Assembly: GCF_037963835.1 (NCBI RefSeq)
Contig: NZ_CP150145.1
Span: 1,302,001-1,366,000, forward strand
Reading direction: 5' to 3'
Length of the DNA: 64,000 nucleotides
Origin: Paenibacillus sp. FSL H8-0332
GTDB lineage: Bacteria; Bacillota; Bacilli; Paenibacillales; Paenibacillaceae
A program made the translations under genes and the position numbers. The notes beneath the pieces were generated by a model. That model was not told the DNA's origin. It worked only from the letters and a program-made list of their open reading frames with translations, and made no database searches. The first letter of the stretch is position 1. The number at the start of each line of letters is the position of its first letter. Shown here in pieces: positions 63,365 to 64,000 of the stretch.

Positions 63365-63640
63365 AGAGTGTGTGGACTTCCTTTCAGCATCGCTTGTAGT
63401 CTTCTCTTTGATTTAATTATAGTATAACGTCAATAGCATATGATGTGTCTGATTAGCATCTATACCATACAGAATCCCTAATAATGAACTGGTTTTTGGG
63501 CCAATTGTTCTGGTGTTATTGTCAGGGAAGATCTTCTAAGATGGAGGAGGATAGGACAGCCGGGCTGTGCGGAGGCAACAGGACGCTGGGCTTGGCTGGA
63601 TATGAAACCGTTATCATGAAAAATGAAGGAGAGATTATAT

Positions 63641-64000
63641 ATGGACGCTGCTACGTATCCTTTTAGACAAATTGAATTGCCATTAGATGAACGTGTTCAG
63701 GATCTGCTCTCCCGGCTGACACTGGCGGAGAAGGTCAGTCTGATGCCGCAATATCAGGCTGAAATTGAACGGCTGGGTGTAGGCGGTTACAAGCATGGGA
63801 CGGAGGGCGCGCACGGGATCTCCTGGCTGGGCAAAGCCACCTCGTACCCGCAGCCAAGCGGCCTCGCCTGTACCTGGAACCCGGCGCTGCTGCAGAGAAT
63901 CGGCTCGGCAATCGGGGATGAGGCCAGAGCCTTTTACCGCAAGAATCCCACGGTTAACGGCTTGACTCTGTGGGCACCGACTGTGGATATGGAACGGGAC
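63641..64000 (+). CDS. Glycoside hydrolase family 3 beta-glucosidase-like protein, 5' part
   Basis: Only the first 120 codons are present; the gene runs past the right edge. IELPLDERVQDLLSRLTLAE and KVSLMPQYQAE are the typical GH3 N-terminal start, followed by GTEGAHGISWLG, the QPSGLACTWNPALLQRIGSA region and NGLTLWAPTVDMERD. No signal peptide is visible, so probably cytoplasmic. GAAGGAGAG precedes the ATG. The exact linkage cleaved cannot be judged from this part. Confidence 0.9.
   Translation, partial: MDAATYPFRQIELPLDERVQDLLSRLTLAEKVSLMPQYQAEIERLGVGGYKHGTEGAHGISWLGKATSYPQPSGLACTWNPALLQRIGSAIGDEARAFYRKNPTVNGLTLWAPTVDMERD

Noticed and set aside
63419..63450. Promoter of the sugar-efflux MFS gene
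   Set aside because: TATAAT- and TATACT-like -10 elements exist on the minus strand, but no -35 at a correct distance was found.

Overview
The window looks like chromosomal DNA of a Paenibacillus-type Firmicute. The evidence is moderately high GC, strong AAGGAGG-type ribosome sites with frequent GTG and TTG starts, YesM/YesN-type two-component pairs beside sugar ABC transporters that lack their own ATPase, many carbohydrate enzymes, and a staphylococcal/bacillar-style narGHJI-nreABC nitrate respiration block. The species assignment is inference. No tRNA, rRNA or CRISPR array was seen.

Layout. 1-1971: the end of a TIM-barrel glycoside hydrolase-like gene and a Gfo/Idh/MocA oxidoreductase. 1972-3905: a 51-bp-period intergenic repeat array split by a complete IS4-family element (2193-3832) with 10-bp target duplications. 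3958-10709: an unusual peptide/nickel-type ABC transporter, with a fused two-ATPase protein encoded divergently from two permeases that carry long N-terminal extensions, and a solute-binding lipoprotein whose domain order is circularly permuted. 10882-17900: a kinase-like protein, an AraC regulator divergent from a DUF5107-TPR protein and a cellulase-like enzyme, and a DUF488 protein.

17967-38888 is an anaerobic nitrogen-oxide island: hmp, nsrR and a hemerythrin-like gene (NO defence); narGHJI; nreABC (nitrate and oxygen sensing); a second hemerythrin-like gene; a decayed Rpn-type remnant; a NarK-type transporter fused to a PAS domain; moeA and moaA; an orphan ilvB; ywiC; mobB; and a mobA-moaE fusion. 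Candidate NreC sites close to TAGGG-N4-CCCTA lie at nearly the same distance upstream of the presumptive -10 elements of both narG and narK, so the sensor genes probably control the reductase and the transporter together.

38908-42109: DNA alkylation repair, a PPOX-fold protein, and an ECF sigma factor with a DUF4367 membrane partner. 42311-50341: a sugar ABC uptake system (binding protein and two permeases), its YesM/YesN-type two-component system and an oxidoreductase. The binding-protein gene and the permease genes share a 30-bp upstream box. 50603-51283: a nuclease-fold/winged-helix protein preceded by a promoter and an immediate terminator. 51310-51625: a second 51-bp-period repeat array. 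51638-55946: a kinase/regulator pair divergent from a MacB-like ABC transporter. 56155-63364: a small membrane protein, a coiled-coil protein, a drug exporter with its TetR regulator, a metallophosphoesterase, a VOC protein, a short-chain dehydrogenase, two more 51-bp-period repeat tracts and a sugar-efflux-type MFS. A GH3 beta-glucosidase gene runs off the right edge.

Most noteworthy are the circularly permuted binding protein with its extended permeases, the shared 51-bp (17-codon) periodicity of unrelated intergenic arrays, the NarK-PAS and MobA-MoaE fusions, and the matching NreC site geometry. All functions are read from sequence by eye; no database search was run.
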